Below are positions 29,370 to 39,443 of a DNA stretch of 64,000 nt, one piece after another (within the stretch, counting starts at the first letter, position 1; the number at the start of each line of letters is the position of its first letter). The notes under the pieces are model-generated. The model worked only from the letters and a program-made list of their open reading frames with translations, was not told the DNA's origin and ran no database searches. The translations under genes and the position numbers were made by a program. Source of the DNA: an uncultured Clostridia bacterium (GTDB lineage Bacteria > Bacillota > Clostridia > Lachnospirales > CAG-274); assembly GCA_947630725.1 (NCBI GenBank), contig CANRIS010000007.1, positions 26,200-90,199 of the forward strand, given 5' to 3'.

Positions 29370-30533
29370 ATGAGTATATTCAAAGTTACAAACGATGTTG
29401 TTTATATAGGCTGTGACGACAGGGAAATCGACCTTTTTGAAAGTCAGTATGTAGTGCCTGAGGGTATGTCCTACAACTCATATCTTATTCTGGACGAAAA
29501 GATCGCCGTTATGGATACGGCAGACAAAAGGGTATCCGACGAGTGGTTTTCTAATCTGGAAGAGGCTCTTGGAGGCAGAAAGCCCGACTATCTTGTAGTC
29601 TCACATATGGAGCCCGATCACGCTGCCAACATTGAAAAGGCGGCTGTAAAATATCCCGAGCTTAAAATCGTGGGAAACGCAAAGACATTTGTATATTATA
29701 AACAGTTTTTTGACAAGGATATTTCCGAAAGATGCGTTACGGTAAAGGACGGAGACGTTCTGGAGCTTGGAGAACATAAGCTGCATTTTATATTTGCTCC
29801 CATGGTTCACTGGCCCGAAGTTATGGTTGAGTATGACGAAAAGGACAAGATATTGTTCTCGGCTGACGGATTCGGAAAGTTCGGCGCTCTTGACGCAGAC
29901 GAGGACTGGGCCTGCGAAGCCAGAAGATATTATTTCAATATAGTAGGAAAGTACGGGGCTCAGGTACAGGCTCTTCTGAAAAAGGCCGCAAAGCTGGATA
30001 TAGGCATTATATGTCCTCTCCACGGACCCATACTCAGCGAAAATCTTGAATATTATATAGACAAATACAATGTATGGAGCTCATATGCTCCGGAGGATAA
30101 GGGCATTCTCATAGCCTATGGCTCTATACACGGTCACACGGCTGAGGCTGCCGAAAAACTGGGCGAGATACTTAAGGCAAAGGGAGCGGAAAAGGTTGTT
30201 GTAAGTGATCTTTCAAGAGAGGATATGGCAGAAGTCATCGAGGACGCTTTCAGATATGACAGAATGGTGGTTGCGTGCGCAACATATGACGGAGGACTTT
30301 TCCCTGTAGTAGAGGACTTTCTCCATCACCTTAAGATAAAGAATTATAACGGCAGAAAGGTCGGACTTATAGAAAACGGAACGTGGGCTCCCGCAGCAAA
30401 CAGGCTTATGAAGGCATATTTTGAGGGAATGAAGAACATTGAAATATGCGACAGCAGCGTTACCGTAAGGTCTGCCCTTAAGCCGCAGAATAACGAAGAG
30501 CTTGAAAAGCTTGCGGAAGAGCTTCTTGCATGA
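29370..30533 (+). CDS. Flavodiiron protein (FprA-type A flavoprotein)
   Basis: Diiron motif HMEPDHAANIE plus C-terminal flavodoxin IAYGSIHGHTAEAAEKL. Confidence 0.93.
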   Translation: MSIFKVTNDVVYIGCDDREIDLFESQYVVPEGMSYNSYLILDEKIAVMDTADKRVSDEWFSNLEEALGGRKPDYLVVSHMEPDHAANIEKAAVKYPELKIVGNAKTFVYYKQFFDKDISERCVTVKDGDVLELGEHKLHFIFAPMVHWPEVMVEYDEKDKILFSADGFGKFGALDADEDWACEARRYYFNIVGKYGAQVQALLKKAAKLDIGIICPLHGPILSENLEYYIDKYNVWSSYAPEDKGILIAYGSIHGHTAEAAEKLGEILKAKGAEKVVVSDLSREDMAEVIEDAFRYDRMVVACATYDGGLFPVVEDFLHHLKIKNYNGRKVGLIENGTWAPAANRLMKAYFEGMKNIEICDSSVTVRSALKPQNNEELEKLAEELLA

Positions 30534-30682
30534 GTAATTGGCTGAATTTGTTATATTTTAATTCTTGCATAGTTTGACCTTTTGTTATACAATAGTATTA
30601 TAATAGTATTGCAGAGGGATAAAGGTAATTTTGGCGTAATATAAAAGGAATAAAGAGGAAAAATGAAAGAAAAGGTGGTGAC

Positions 30683-31987
30683 GTGGTGGCAGACTATAAC
30701 GGAGGAAGATCCGGAGAAAGAAAAACCGCAGCGCAGAAAATAGCTGAACAAAGAAGAAGGAAAAATGCTCTTGAGGAGGTACAGGGGCCAAGGCTTGGCA
30801 ACAGAGGTACAAACGCATACAATACACCCAGACTTTCATCAAGGAACGACATACAGGACAGGCAGGAAAGACCAGACAGACCGGACAGACAGAGAACGGC
30901 GGCTCCTGCTCCGAGAAAAAGCGCAAACAGGTCTGTGAGCAGAAAAAACGACAGAAGCATACAACTGTTTCCGGGTACGGGAGCCTCAAGGGTATATACA
31001 AAGCCCTCCGGCAAGGCTCTGTTTGGTAAGCGCTCACGTCTCGGAGGCTCCGGCGGAAAAAAGCTGATCGCTATAGGAGCTGTAGTTGCTGCGGTGCTTG
31101 TGATGCTGTTTATGCTTACAAAGAAAAACGCCGTAGAGGTTTTTGTTGACGGAAATTCTGTGGGTGTCGTTATGGACAAGAACTACGATGCCGAAACCAT
31201 TAAAACAACCTGTACAGCAAGGCTTGTTTCGGATCACGACACAAATGTTGAGATCACAAGCAATATAGAGACCAAGAAGGTACACGCAAGAAAAAGCGAT
31301 AAAAATGTTTCGACTGCCGACTATCTTCTTAAGGAGATAAACGAAGTTCTTAAGTACAATGTGGAGGCTACCGCTATTGTTGTCAACGGCAGCGAAATGG
31401 CGGTCGTTTCAAACAATGAGGCGGCGCAGACCGTTGTTGACAGGATACGCTCCGAGCATAAGCTCTCTTATATAGAGGACACGAGTACGATCGTGGAGGG
31501 ACCCGAAATAGAGGGATTGGAGTATGTGTCGAAGTTTGTGGACGGAACAGAAATTCTGAGTACGGATCAGGCATATGACAAGCTGAACGGAACCAGGCAG
31601 GAGACGCTTACATATACGGTTGCGGCCGGCGACAGCATAGGAAAGATCGCAGCAAGATATGGGCTTGGGGTATCCGAGCTTATGGCATCGAACCCCGATA
31701 TTGCCGATGCTACGAGAATATCTGTGGGAGACGAAATAAAGATAGACGCAACAGTACCTATACTGAACATAAAGGTCGTAACTCAAACGGTTGACAGAAG
31801 CAGCGGTACGGCTGTTATTGAAAAGACCACATATATAAACGGCAATATATCGGACACAACATCTCTTGACAGCAGCAAGGCTGACAACGCAGATGACGAA
31901 AACGACGGCGATGAGGGCGCAGACAACACTGACAACACCGATGATGGGGAAAGTTCGGAAAATTCTGGTAATTCCGAGAGTGAATAA
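30683..31987 (+). CDS. Membrane-anchored LysM-domain protein with acidic C-terminal tail
   Basis: TM KLIAIGAVVAAVLVMLFML; LysM ETLTYTVAAGDSIGKIAARYGLGVSELMASNPDIADATRISVGDEIKI. Confidence 0.8.
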   Translation: MVADYNGGRSGERKTAAQKIAEQRRRKNALEEVQGPRLGNRGTNAYNTPRLSSRNDIQDRQERPDRPDRQRTAAPAPRKSANRSVSRKNDRSIQLFPGTGASRVYTKPSGKALFGKRSRLGGSGGKKLIAIGAVVAAVLVMLFMLTKKNAVEVFVDGNSVGVVMDKNYDAETIKTTCTARLVSDHDTNVEITSNIETKKVHARKSDKNVSTADYLLKEINEVLKYNVEATAIVVNGSEMAVVSNNEAAQTVVDRIRSEHKLSYIEDTSTIVEGPEIEGLEYVSKFVDGTEILSTDQAYDKLNGTRQETLTYTVAAGDSIGKIAARYGLGVSELMASNPDIADATRISVGDEIKIDATVPILNIKVVTQTVDRSSGTAVIEKTTYINGNISDTTSLDSSKADNADDENDGDEGADNTDNTDDGESSENSGNSESE

Positions 31988-32035
31988 ATAAAAATAAGCG
32001 CCGATGGTTCGCTGTAAAAAATTTTTTAAAAATGT

Positions 32036-32219
32036 TCTGCTCACGACTTTTCCGCAAGGAGTACCTTCGGTACCCCTGCGTTAAAGTCGGAGCCGTAAAA
32101 GGGCGGCAACAGCCGAGCCGATTTCATCGGCTCGGCTGTTGCGGTCAATGCCTGCGGCCGCAGGCCGCAGGCATTGACGCGGCATCTTTGCCCCGTTAGG
32201 GGCAAAGATGCGCCGCCCT
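32036..32219. repeat. Multi-arm palindromic element H1 (cloverleaf-like)
   Basis: AGGAGTACC-ttc-GGTACCCCT arm, then AGGGCGGC closing stem enclosing CAACAGCCGAGCCGAT-TTC-ATCGGCTCGGCTGTTG, GTCAATGCCTGCGG-CCGCAGG-CCGCAGGCATTGAC and GCATCTTTGCCCC-GTTA-GGGGCAAAGATGC, closed by GCCGCCCT. Confidence 0.9.
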
Positions 32220-32467
32220 ATGATACCAGGATACGAAAAACGCACTTGGTTATATACAGCAGTAAAAAAGCTTTTGGAAAAGGGAAAATACCACGGCAGA
32301 GTTGTTGTCGGAGGCGCTTTCCTTTTTGCTTTGCGCAAAAAAAAACAACAATATATGAAAAAATAATTAAATCTGAAAAATAATGTGGATTTTCTTAGGA
32401 TTTTAAGCTATACTATAAACTGTATTCCATAAGTCATATACAATTCGGGCTTAAGATGGTCTGAATT

Positions 32468-32612
32468 TAACCGACAAGTAAGTCCCCCGCCTCTTTAGGC
32501 GGTGGGTACTTACTGTTGTATTCGGTGGGAGATGCAAGCTCCCATCGAATACAAAGGCTTCATCAGAAGCCGTCGGGTAGAGATACGTAGCGTAAGCGGA
32601 GTGCGAATATCA
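32468..32612. mobile_element. IS200/IS605-type end remnant (solo end or PATE-like), no transposase
   Basis: TTTAAC adjacent to AGTAAGTCCCCCGCC-tcttta-GGCGGTGGGTACTTACT and TATTCGGTGGGAG-atgcaag-CTCCCATCGAATA hairpins, typical of IS605-family ends. Confidence 0.6.
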
Positions 32613-32624
32613 TTGACTATAGTG

Positions 32625-32815
32625 TCTGCTCACGCCTTTCCCGCAAGGAGTACCTTCGGTACTCCTGCGGCAAAAGCGGAGCCGTAGGAGGGGGAGGGCG
32701 GCGCGCCGAGCCGATGAAATCGGCTCGGCCGCTGCGGTCAGGGTCTGCGGCCGCAGGCCGCAGACCCTGACGCGGCATCTTTGCCCCGCAGGGGCAAAGA
32801 TGCGCCGCCCCCCCC
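32625..32815. repeat. Multi-arm palindromic element H2, homologous to H1
   Basis: AGGAGTACC-TTC-GGTACTCCT arm, then GGGCGGCGC...GCGCCGCCC closing stem with arms GCCGAGCCGAT-GAA-ATCGGCTCGGC, GTCAGGGTCTGCGG-CCGCAGG-CCGCAGACCCTGAC, GCATCTTTGCCCC-GCA-GGGGCAAAGATGC. Confidence 0.92.
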
Positions 32816-32909
32816 TATTGAGGCAAGCCGACACGGAAAGTATAAAAGTTGCACATACACAATATACAGTAAAGAAGTTAAAAGTTGATTTCGGAGGAAA
32901 CGTAAATCT

Positions 32910-34304
32910 ATGAGAACTATGAGAAAAAAATTATTGTTGGCAGCGGCTGTCCTTGCGGTGGTGTTTACGCAGCTATTTGCCATGAATACATACTGTTCAA
33001 ATGAGATAATAAGAGTAGGGCTTGTGACAAGTTTCGGAGACATATCCTCGGTCAGCATCGGAGATCAGGCTGTTATGACAGGATATTCAAGTGGAAACAA
33101 CTTTTATGAGATTGCCTATCTGGATATGAGCGGCGGCGGAAGTCTTTCAAAATCAGCCTCGTATTATATAGCTGTTGACGGAAGTTATGGCGACTATGCC
33201 TCTGCTAAGGCAAGAGCGTTAAGGCTTGTTGCAGACGGATACAACTCCGTCCCTGCATTCAAGGGAAACGGCGTATGGAATGTCTATATAGGACCGTATG
33301 AAAGCAGCGAAAGGGCGGCAGCCGCCGAAAACAACTATCCGGGCAATGCTGTCACATGCGCTCCATCGGCATATACTATGTACCTTTCGGGGGCGAACGA
33401 CAAAATGATATATGACTTTTCGGGTGGTAATTTTGCCATAACGGGAGACAGCGCAGTCAGCATCGGGGGCAGCTCATACAGAGGCTATATTGAATTCTGC
33501 AATACTGGCGGAGGGTTTACCGCAGTGAATGTTATTTCTCTTGAAACTTATCTGTGCAGCGTTGTTCCATCGGAAATGCCTTCGGGCTGGGGAACCGAGG
33601 CGCTGAAGGCTCAGGCCGTGGCTGCAAGGACATATACCGTGAACAAGCTTAAGGCAGGCGGAGAGACAGGCTATTATGACATATGCGACAATGCCCATTG
33701 TCAGATGTATACGGGAACGAAAAGTGAGGCGGCATCTGCTACTGCTGCAGTCGGCGCTACGGCAGGAGAGGTGGCAGTGTATAACGGCGAGCTTATCAAT
33801 GCGGTATACTGTTCCTCTGTAGGCGGAGTAAGCGATGATAACGAGAATGTCTGGGGCGAGGATATTCCGTATCTCAAAAGCGTAAAGGAAATTGACGGCA
33901 CAGAGGTTGTCGAGTGGAGCAGAAGCTACAGCTTTAAGACCATTTCGGACATTCTTTCGGCAAGAGGCGTGAATATAGGAAAGCTTGTATACATAAACGT
34001 ACAAAGAAGCGATAACGGAAGGGTATATTCTATGACCTTTTCGGGAGAGAGCGGAAGCTATACCGTAGAAAAAGAGGACGTAAGGACGTTTTTTTCGGGA
34101 ACGAGCGAGGGTACTCTCCAAAGCAGAGTTTTTGACATAAGCTTTGAATACGGAAACGAATTTGTGCTTCACATTGACGGAAAAGGCTGGGGACACGGAC
34201 TTGGACTTAGTCAGTACGGCGCAAAGGCTATGTCGGAGGCAGGCTATACATATGACGAAATACTTAAGCATTATTATAAGGGAATTGAAATAACGGGATA
34301 TTGA
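32910..34304 (+). CDS. SpoIID/LytB-domain secreted protein
   Basis: NVISLETYLCSVVPSEMPSGWGTEALKAQAVAARTYTV; GWGHGLGLSQYGAKAMSEAGYTYDEILKHYYKGIEI. Confidence 0.93.
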   Translation: MRTMRKKLLLAAAVLAVVFTQLFAMNTYCSNEIIRVGLVTSFGDISSVSIGDQAVMTGYSSGNNFYEIAYLDMSGGGSLSKSASYYIAVDGSYGDYASAKARALRLVADGYNSVPAFKGNGVWNVYIGPYESSERAAAAENNYPGNAVTCAPSAYTMYLSGANDKMIYDFSGGNFAITGDSAVSIGGSSYRGYIEFCNTGGGFTAVNVISLETYLCSVVPSEMPSGWGTEALKAQAVAARTYTVNKLKAGGETGYYDICDNAHCQMYTGTKSEAASATAAVGATAGEVAVYNGELINAVYCSSVGGVSDDNENVWGEDIPYLKSVKEIDGTEVVEWSRSYSFKTISDILSARGVNIGKLVYINVQRSDNGRVYSMTFSGESGSYTVEKEDVRTFFSGTSEGTLQSRVFDISFEYGNEFVLHIDGKGWGHGLGLSQYGAKAMSEAGYTYDEILKHYYKGIEITGY

Positions 34305-34458
34305 AAAATGCGGCAGATATGGCAGATATGATTGAAATGACCGAAGTGCAATGAAAGACGAAGAGTATTTTCCCGATACCGATAAAATTTGTTAGGGTTT
34401 TCCATCAGTTTGTCCGATTTGTTCGGGCTGTCACAGCAGCCGCATTAGGAGGTTTATT

Positions 34459-35490
34459 ATGAAAACTTCTGATTTTTATTATTATTTACCGCAGGAGCTT
34501 ATAGCGCAGAAGCCTTTGGAGGATCGTTCCTCCTCAAGGCTTCTTGTTTTGGACAAGGAAACGGGCGAAATAAGCCACAGAGTTTTTAAGGATATTGAAG
34601 AAATGCTCTCTCCGGGGGATTGCATTGTAATAAACAATACAAAAGTCATTCCTGCAAGGCTTATAGGAGAGAGAAAAAACACAGGAGCAAGGGTTGAGAT
34701 ACTTCTGCTTAAAAGAATAGACAAGGACAGATGGGAAACCCTTGTTTATCCCGGAAAAAAAGCAAAACCGGGAAATATCATAGTGTTTGGACAGGGACTG
34801 CTTGAGGCAGAGATCTGCGAAGTGATAAACGGAGGCAACAGGATCGTACGTTTCAGCTATGAGGGAGTGTTTGAGGAGCTTTTGGATAAGCTGGGACAAA
34901 TGCCGCTGCCGCCATATATAACCGAAAGTCTGAAGGACAAAAGCCGTTATCAGACGGTGTATGCCAAAAACGACGGGTCTGCGGCGGCTCCTACGGCGGG
35001 ACTTCACTTTACCGAGGAGCTTTTGGAAAGGCTCAGAGCAAAGGGAGTAAGGATCGCGGAGCTTACTCTTCATGTAGGGCTCGGAACCTTTCGCCCCGTA
35101 AAGACCGAAAACATAGACGATCATATTATGCATTCGGAATATTTTGAGCTTGAAAAAAGTCAGGCGGATATTATAAACGAAACAAAGAAAAACGGAAACA
35201 GAGTGGTGGTTATAGGCACCACAAGCTGCCGCACTCTTGAATCCATAGCCGATGAAAACGGCGTTCTGAGAGAAAAAAGCGGCACAACGGATATATTTAT
35301 ATACCCGGGATATAAATTCAGGATAGTTGACAACCTCATTACAAATTTCCATCTGCCGGAATCAACTCTGCTTATGCTCGTGTCGGCTCTCGCAGGAAAG
35401 GAAAATATAATGAGAGCCTACGATCAGGCTATAAAAATGGGATACAGATTTTTTTCCTTTGGGGATGCTATGTTTATAAAGGGAAGATAG
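34459..35490 (+). CDS. queA: S-adenosylmethionine:tRNA ribosyltransferase-isomerase
   Basis: [49 protein letters not shown]. Confidence 0.97.
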   Translation: MKTSDFYYYLPQELIAQKPLEDRSSSRLLVLDKETGEISHRVFKDIEEMLSPGDCIVINNTKVIPARLIGERKNTGARVEILLLKRIDKDRWETLVYPGKKAKPGNIIVFGQGLLEAEICEVINGGNRIVRFSYEGVFEELLDKLGQMPLPPYITESLKDKSRYQTVYAKNDGSAAAPTAGLHFTEELLERLRAKGVRIAELTLHVGLGTFRPVKTENIDDHIMHSEYFELEKSQADIINETKKNGNRVVVIGTTSCRTLESIADENGVLREKSGTTDIFIYPGYKFRIVDNLITNFHLPESTLLMLVSALAGKENIMRAYDQAIKMGYRFFSFGDAMFIKGR

Positions 35491-35511
35491 CGAAAGGCAG
35501 TATAACGTAAT

Positions 35512-36087
35512 ATGAAAAGCATATTGTTTTTGGGAGACAGTATAACAGACTGTGAAAGACTGTATTCGGCAGACGGTCTGGGTTTGGGCTATGTAAAGCT
35601 TATTTCCGAAAGGCTGCCCTATGCCATAGTTAACAGGGGCTGCAACGGCTTTGGCGTGTACGACGTAAGGAGACTGCTGAAAAGGGGGCTTGAAATAAAG
35701 CCCGATATTGTATGCGTTCTTGTGGGCGTAAACGACATTCCTTCGCTTATGGCAGGGGGAGAGACATTTGATGATTTTGGGAGAGCCTATGAGGACATAC
35801 TCAAAAGGCTTGCAGGTTACAGAACGGTTGCTGCGGCACCCTTTTTGTTTCGCAGTCCGTCAGAGCTGATAAGTTGGAGGCCTTTTCTTGAAAATATGAC
35901 TGAAATTATAGTGGGTTTATGTGAAAGGTACGGTGTTCCGTGTATTCCAACGAATGATATTTTTGAGAAAAGGGCGGAGGTCTGCGGCGAGGATAAGCTG
36001 ACAGTGGACGGCATACATCTTACATATGAGGGGCATAGGATATTGGTCGATGAGTTTATAAGGCTGATAGATCATGTGGCTGAATGA
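35512..36087 (+). CDS. SGNH/GDSL-family hydrolase
   Basis: FLGDSITDCERL, GVNDIP, DGIHLTYEGHRIL. Confidence 0.88.
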   Translation: MKSILFLGDSITDCERLYSADGLGLGYVKLISERLPYAIVNRGCNGFGVYDVRRLLKRGLEIKPDIVCVLVGVNDIPSLMAGGETFDDFGRAYEDILKRLAGYRTVAAAPFLFRSPSELISWRPFLENMTEIIVGLCERYGVPCIPTNDIFEKRAEVCGEDKLTVDGIHLTYEGHRILVDEFIRLIDHVAE

Positions 36088-36110
36088 GGATAATGTGGGA
36101 AGGGATTTTT

Positions 36111-37484
36111 ATGAGGATATGCAAAAGGGCTTTTATTTTTCTGATCGTATTTATCGTTCTGTCGGGATATACGGTGGTTTATGCGGAGGAAAACGGCTTT
36201 ACAAAGGATTGGGCAGAAAAAAATATTTTGCTGCAAAGGGCTGATTTTTCGGGCAGCAAAACGGGCAGCTACAGAGAAAGTCTGTCGGACAACTGGGCGT
36301 ATGTCTATGATTATTTTTACGGCGCATTGAGGGATTATGCAAATTATACGGAGGAGGCTGACGGGAATACCGTTATAACGGTGTCTTTTAAGGTATATGA
36401 CAGGGAGTATGACATTTCTCCATACAATTATCAGCTTGATTATGGAGATTGGAGACTTGATCATGATACAATGTTTTTGCTGGTAAATATGATAGCCTGC
36501 GACCACCCCGAAATTTTTTGGACAGTGGATACCTCCGAGTCTATATATACCGCTATGGCGTATAACTGCACAGACGGACACTATGAATTTTATATGAAGG
36601 CAAAGGCTATGGGGAGCGTTGCCGAGTTGGGTGAATACCAAAGAAAAATAAACGAGGTAAAAGCTGATATTATAAGCGGGGCAATGGCTGTCGATAATTT
36701 ATATGACAGGGTGAAGTATATACACGACAGCATATGCGACTATGGAGACTATGATTGGGAAACCATAAACGGAGAAAGAGGAACAGGCCACAATGTGGTC
36801 GGGCTTTTTGAAAACAGGCTTGGGGTCTGTGAGGCGTTTTCAAACGCTTTTAAAATGCTTTGTGATGAATGCGGCATAGACTGTGTTTTTGTACGCTGCC
36901 TTGACGAATATCATGGCTGGAACTATGTCAGAATGGAGGACGAAAAGTGGTATGCCGTTGATCTGACCCTTGACGGGCAGACACCGGAGACATTTCACAA
37001 TTATTTTCTGAAGGGCGCAGAGTACTTTTTTGAGGACCATCATATGGAAAATCCTCTTATGCTTGATTTTTCGCAGGAGGACTATGTTCCCGATGGAGGT
37101 TTTGAGGACAGGACAATAAAATTGTTTGTAAATTCATATGCCATAGATGTTTTTGGGAGACATTTTGATAATGACTCAGCTCCCGTCATCGTAAATTCAA
37201 GAACGATGCTGCCTGTAAGACCCGTTGCAGAGGCTCTCGGAGGAAAGCTTGAATGGGACGGGGAACAGAGAAAAGCCGTTATTACAAGCCCGAACGGAGA
37301 TAAAATTGATATTTTTGCGGATTCGGACAGGGCATATATAAACGGCAGAGAGACAAAGCTTGACTGCGCTGCATTTGTGTCAAACGGAAGAACATATCTT
37401 CCGCTCAGGTTTGCGGCGGAGGCTATGGGAGCTTCGGTAGAGTGGGAGCCTGATTTAAAGAGGATAACGATAACAAAACAATAA
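36111..37484 (+). CDS. Secreted transglutaminase-like protein with C-terminal copper amine oxidase N-terminal-like domain
   Basis: GVCEAFSNAFKMLCDECGIDCVFV...HGWNYVRMEDEKWYAVDLTLD catalytic C/H/D context; C-terminal RTMLPVRPVAEALGGKLEWDGEQRKAVIT. Confidence 0.87.
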   Translation: MRICKRAFIFLIVFIVLSGYTVVYAEENGFTKDWAEKNILLQRADFSGSKTGSYRESLSDNWAYVYDYFYGALRDYANYTEEADGNTVITVSFKVYDREYDISPYNYQLDYGDWRLDHDTMFLLVNMIACDHPEIFWTVDTSESIYTAMAYNCTDGHYEFYMKAKAMGSVAELGEYQRKINEVKADIISGAMAVDNLYDRVKYIHDSICDYGDYDWETINGERGTGHNVVGLFENRLGVCEAFSNAFKMLCDECGIDCVFVRCLDEYHGWNYVRMEDEKWYAVDLTLDGQTPETFHNYFLKGAEYFFEDHHMENPLMLDFSQEDYVPDGGFEDRTIKLFVNSYAIDVFGRHFDNDSAPVIVNSRTMLPVRPVAEALGGKLEWDGEQRKAVITSPNGDKIDIFADSDRAYINGRETKLDCAAFVSNGRTYLPLRFAAEAMGASVEWEPDLKRITITKQ

Positions 37485-37585
37485 AGCGATAAAATAACAA
37501 AGGAACAAAACAATAAAACAGGGCGGCCGTGTATTGTGGCTGCCCCGATTTTTTGTGTGTTGGAGTGTGTGTTGGAGTGGGTTTT

Positions 37586-38050
37586 TCAGCCTGCGTATTT
37601 TGTCAGCAGAATGGAAAAACGCTGTGCATTGTTCTGGTCGTCGGTCATAATTTCTTCAAGGGTGTCCCGTATCTGCCTGTTTAAAAAGCTGAATTTGAGA
37701 CTTCTTGCAAGCTCGGAGGAGGTTATTTCAGACAATGCTCCGCAGCGGAACTCCTCGGGAAGATTTTCGGAGGAGATGTTTTTTTCGTCCGATGAAGGTG
37801 TTGAATCAGGTGAAGGCGATAAAGTCTCTGCGCACCTTGGACGCATACCCGTGAATTTGTAGTGAAGCTCCGAAAGCATATGAAGGTGCTTTATTTTTGT
37901 AAGGATTATGTCTTCCAGAACCCTTTTGTCGTTTTCGTCCATAAGACAGTCGAGAAGTCTCGTATAGTGTGATATTTTATCTGCCGTTTGTTCTGTCCGG
38001 GCATTTATGAGCTTTATGATTTCTTCGTTTAAAACAGGAATTGTATCCAT
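37586..38050 (-). CDS. Hypothetical helical protein, possibly ferritin-like
   Basis: MDTIPVLNEEIIKLINARTEQTADKISHY...KIKHLHMLSELHYKFTG; RBS agaggga. Confidence 0.45.
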   Translation of the reverse strand: MDTIPVLNEEIIKLINARTEQTADKISHYTRLLDCLMDENDKRVLEDIILTKIKHLHMLSELHYKFTGMRPRCAETLSPSPDSTPSSDEKNISSENLPEEFRCGALSEITSSELARSLKFSFLNRQIRDTLEEIMTDDQNNAQRFSILLTKYAG

Positions 38051-38112
38051 TTTCTCCCTCTTTCCGCATTTATATATAATATAAAGCATATGAGGGATTT
38101 TTATAAAAAATG

Positions 38113-39393
38113 TTATTTTTGCTTTCTTTTTTCAGCCATAACAAGCATTTCATCAAAAGTCGCAGTGGGGTCGGTTTTTCTGTATTTTTCATACAGCTCA
38201 TACAGCTTTCTTGTGTTGTGGCCGTCCATATATTTTCCCGCTGTGTCAAGGAGCAGCTCCTTATAGCTTTTATGCTTTGATGAAATGTTCTCGAGAACAT
38301 ACTCCAGAACCTCGGCGGCCTTGTCGGCCTGACCGTTTTCGGAATATACATCGGAAAGGAGCCTTGCATCGTTTATATACTCCTTTTCTTCCGCCGACAT
38401 AAGGGAGCTTTTTATTTCGAGATCTCTCTGAAGGTTTGAGATGGCTTTTCCGTATATAAAATTTCTTCTGTATATATCTGCAATTTCCTTAAGGCAGTTT
38501 GCGTAAAAAATATTTTTAACCCCCAGACTTTTTTCAAAAATATCGAGAGCCCGCATTCTGAGATCGAGGGCTTTTTTGTCGTCTCCTGTTTTTGAACTGA
38601 CCTCGGCGGCTCTGTTCATAACCTCTCCGCCAAAAGGCTCTTCTAAAAGTCCTGTCTTTCCCAAAAGATACAGCGTCTTGTCATATTCGGAGAGAGCATC
38701 GGCATAATTTTCGGACTTTCTGTATACGGAGGCAAGATAGCTGACATTGGCAATATAGTCCGTATCCTCTTCGGTAAAAAGGGTTTTGAGAATATCCAGG
38801 GCGTTTTTGAAATATCCTATTGCCTTGTCGTATTCTTCAAGCTTTTCGTAGTCATAGCCTATAAGATTCAGATTGTTTGCGTATTCCTCGTCTTTTTCAC
38901 CTCTGAATTCAAGCGCTCTGATGTGGTATCTTACGGCGGAGGATGGATCCTTGAGATCATAGCAGCAACTGCCGAGATTTATGCAGGCATCGGCCTTGTC
39001 AAGGTAGCTGCAGCTTTCGCTTTCTCTGCCGTAGAATATAAGTCGGTAGCTTTTTCTGAGCAGCATACTGCCCGTATCGGTTTTGCCCAGTTTCATACAT
39101 ATTATGCCAAGGTTGCCCGAAAATATTGCCGCAAGTCTTTCTTTTTTCAGTCTTTCGACAATGGAGAGGGCGTTTTTGCATGGCTCGTAGGCTTGTGCAT
39201 AATCTCCCCTGTTTATATAAAAGAGACTGAGGTTGTATAGGTGACAGGCGTAATTTTCGGTTTCGGTAAGCTTGTTGCGTGTGTAATAAAGGGTTATTTT
39301 TTCGTTAAGCTCCTTTATTTTTTCGGGATCGTCCTCGTCAAAGTAATATTTGAAATTATTTAAAAGCTCGTTTATTCTAAGTTCAGCAGCCAT
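38113..39393 (-). CDS. Tetratricopeptide-repeat protein
   Basis: Repeated TPR helices (RGDYAQAYEPCKNALSIVERL, LEEYDKAIGYFKNALDILKTL, SENYADALSEYDKTLYLLG). Confidence 0.85.
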   Translation of the reverse strand: MAAELRINELLNNFKYYFDEDDPEKIKELNEKITLYYTRNKLTETENYACHLYNLSLFYINRGDYAQAYEPCKNALSIVERLKKERLAAIFSGNLGIICMKLGKTDTGSMLLRKSYRLIFYGRESESCSYLDKADACINLGSCCYDLKDPSSAVRYHIRALEFRGEKDEEYANNLNLIGYDYEKLEEYDKAIGYFKNALDILKTLFTEEDTDYIANVSYLASVYRKSENYADALSEYDKTLYLLGKTGLLEEPFGGEVMNRAAEVSSKTGDDKKALDLRMRALDIFEKSLGVKNIFYANCLKEIADIYRRNFIYGKAISNLQRDLEIKSSLMSAEEKEYINDARLLSDVYSENGQADKAAEVLEYVLENISSKHKSYKELLLDTAGKYMDGHNTRKLYELYEKYRKTDPTATFDEMLVMAEKRKQK

Positions 39394-39443
39394 TTAAAAT
39401 TATCCTCGTTTTATAATAATATAATAAATATACTTTTTTTACA

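Noticed and set aside
32081-32834. ORFs across H1, H2 and the IS605-like remnant
   Set aside because: Translations are by-products of GC-rich palindromes.
33474-34271. 265-aa minus-strand ORF
   Set aside because: Antisense to the SpoIID-like gene.
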